Shown piece by piece: positions 61,670 through 64,000 of a stretch of DNA of 64,000 bases. The notes under the pieces were generated by a model, which saw only the letters and a program-made list of their open reading frames with translations, had not been told where the DNA came from and did not search any database. Made by a program: the position numbers and the translations under genes. Every line of letters starts with the position of its first letter. The stretch's first letter is position 1. The stretch comes from Syngnathus acus (Eukaryota; Chordata; Actinopteri; Syngnathiformes; Syngnathidae): contig NC_051103.1 of the NCBI RefSeq assembly GCF_901709675.1, positions 3,581,501 to 3,645,500 on the forward strand. Reading direction: 5' to 3'.

Positions 61670-64000
61670 TGGCAGTTTAGCTCTGACCTTTTGTTAGCTT
61701 GCCACCAACCTTGGTAGCAAAAAAGTGAACCGTGCTGAGCAGTGGTTTGAACATCTGCCTCACTGGTGTTCAAAACCTGAATGGAAATAAATCCTCATGC
61801 TCTTGGTGGCTACTGGTCACGTGACACCATCAACATTTGCATGCTCTTGAATCGAAAGTCTTTTGAAGATCTTTCCTTCACGGATCAATAGCTTTGATAG
61901 AACGCGGCTCTTTAATATCGTGCAGGTGGGCCATAACCAATAAAGACTTGGGCGTCTTTGATAGGCCACCAAAGTGTCTGAAACGTCCGCGGCCATCAGA
62001 GACCTCTGGGATAATTAACAACACATGCCCCGCTTTGATTCAAAGCAACAGCCGAGCGGGTTAAGCGCGTCCTCGCTACTCTTGGCGGGCTATCAATCAT
62101 TCATCTTAATAAGGTTTTGATGCTCGCGGTCTTTGAGGTGCACGGCGCGAAAACAAAGCGGCGGTTATTAGCTGCCGAGATCAGCCCTGAGGGGTCACGC
62201 TTTGGAAAGATGGAAGAGGAAGGCGCCTCTTGTTTTGGTTTTGCGCTCGATATAATTTGGATGCTACTTCTTTTGTCGGTTCTCTAATTTGATTTAATTG
62301 GTCTGAAAAATGATTTCCTATACAATTTTTTTTTTTTTTTAGGTCAGCGATGTACAGTGAAGGCAATTGAACGCTAGATGGCAGAAATTTATAATAATCT
62401 GAGATTTTAGGAAATCGGATTAATGACATTACCATTCATTTCAATGGGGAACTATTCTTTGAGATACAAACGTTTTGTGTTTTCAGCGTCAGCACGGAAT
62501 ATCGTAGGCAGCATTCCCGGTATCTGCTCTTCACAACTGCTCTTTTTTTTCCGTGTGGGATGAATTACAAGTCAAGTCTCGGTATTTGGCAGTTTAATAA
62601 GAATAAGCGAATAAATGGGGGAGGCAAGGGGATAGAGTGTTCCTTTAACAGTTTAATCTCTGCTAGATGATGCAGATTACTGCCGCGTGTGTGCGTATGC
62701 GTGCTTGTCAAAGGCCTTCGATGGATAAGCGGAACGGTAACAGAGAGATTGCGACATACAAAGGATATTGTGTTTAATCTGGTGCAAACAAAGCACGAGT
62801 TGACCTTTATTTAAATCTAAAAATGCTTGAAAAGACATGAAGCTATTTCGGTTAGGGGCGACTATTTTATGATCTATTTAACAGGAGACAAACTTTTTTG
62901 TAATTCACCTCCACCGAGTCTACGTGGCCTTTCCAGCCTATGCGGTGACAACCTGTTGGAGGGAAATGCCGGCAGACGTGTTCGGTAAGCGCCTGGCGGG
63001 GATACACACACACCGCACGCCGCCGCGCTACACAGCAGTCAAGTCGTTTACGCGCTAAGCTGCGATGGGATGGAGTCCTCATGCTGAGTCCCCGGAAGGT
63101 AGGCAGAGGAATGAGCAGAGAGGATCTACTTGACGGGATGAGCGCCACCATTACCATCGTCACCAGAGATATGGTTTGTGAACTGTGCCTTGGTAGAAAA
63201 ATGGTAGAACTTCACCATGTCTTTCCATACCGTGACGATAGTCATTAAGGTTAATGTTCAAATTGGCCTCCCAGTTTCGTCAGTAACGTCCTAAGGGAAT
63301 TCTGGTAATGGGAAGTACGGAGAGGTTGACATATGTCCTTCCTAAATTGGCTCAACCGCTTAACGACTAAGGAGATGAAAGAGGGACTCGCGTATGCATC
63401 GAAGAATTCATATGCATACTACAATATTCCACATGACGGCAACTGGAGAAATATTTTTGTTCCATGACAGTCACAGTGTTCCATGGAAGTATACAAATAA
63501 AAAATTTCCATTTAAGGATCCATTGTCAAAATTCAAGACAGTTAACCAGGTATTATGATGAGTGAATATTCCTTGAACAAATTGATGACAACCCACTGGT
63601 TAGCAATAGCGGCTAAATTGTCTCAAAATTTGAATATGCACGACACACGTCTGCTGCCATACGCATTTATCACAATTAGGATTTAAGCGGCTGCCGCGGT
63701 ATAAACACCCCCCACCCTTCTCTGCATGGGGTGGGGGTGCCGCCCGTAAGCATTTGACAGCTGTACAGGAAATCGTTGGCGGATGCGCAAGATGAGTGAC
63801 TTTGAGGGGACAATTGGTTTTCTGACACTCAAAAGAAAATTGACAGTAAGAGTACAGCTGTCATAGTTAGACATATAAATCTCACGGGGATATATGTAAA
63901 TATCGCAAATTGTGGTGTTGAAATTAATGGCGGCTGTAAGATATGAAAGTGGATATATATTTCAATGAGAATATATATCTGATCATTCCAACCTTGAAGT
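61670..64000. other. Upstream intergenic stretch
   Basis: No supported gene. A GC-rich patch at 62,900-63,150 might hold a noncoding 5' exon or promoter of grin2c, whose exon 1 has an upstream acceptor. This is only a guess from position. Confidence 0.4.

Overview
This window looks like gene-poor nuclear DNA from a vertebrate, most probably a teleost fish. It has spliced protein genes with GT/AG introns, a tRNA-derived SINE of a type common in fish, CA/TG microsatellites, minisatellites, and one canonical eukaryotic tRNA gene. Nothing bacterial, viral or organellar was recognised.

Two spliced genes on the minus strand could be read exon by exon. The first, at about 48.3-60.6 kb, is an NMDA-type glutamate receptor GluN2 subunit. 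It has 15 coding exons and about 1,379 residues and is best assigned to grin2c. The amino-terminal domain, both halves of the glutamate-binding clamshell, M1, the M2 pore loop, M3, M4, a long cytoplasmic tail and a C-terminal PDZ ligand are all present and in frame. The second, at about 35.7-39.1 kb, encodes an F-box/WD40 protein matching FBXW10. It has 12 coding exons and about 728 residues, and would be a substrate receptor of an SCF ubiquitin ligase. The two genes are functionally unrelated and are separated by about 9 kb that holds a tRNA-Gly(CCC) gene at 39.5 kb and a telomere-like minisatellite at 44.2-44.8 kb.

The left 35 kb has no complete gene that I can read. It contains one isolated stretch with strong coding codon use (about 15.9-16.1 kb, plus strand, family unrecognised). 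It also has a promoter-like cluster (CRE, ETS, RFX X-box-like and YY1 motifs) at about 33.5 kb, next to a plausible first coding exon on the minus strand. Repeats here include a SINE at 18.5-18.9 kb, a probable Tc1-like transposase relic at 27.5 kb, interstitial telomere repeats at 8.06 kb, several degenerate minisatellites and local duplications. Some AT-rich blocks with homeodomain-type cores could be conserved noncoding elements, but that cannot be judged from one sequence.

The right end (60.7-64 kb) is upstream of grin2c. It holds a short, nearly perfect palindromic MITE-like element (60,979-61,039) and a short open frame at 61.46 kb behind a CCAAT box, which could be the first exon of a divergent gene.

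I did not find a convincing new molecular system. The most useful leads are the extra phase-0 introns in the grin2c amino-terminal domain, the three unassigned coding-like segments (15.9, 33.5 and 61.5 kb) and the unusual repeat architecture.
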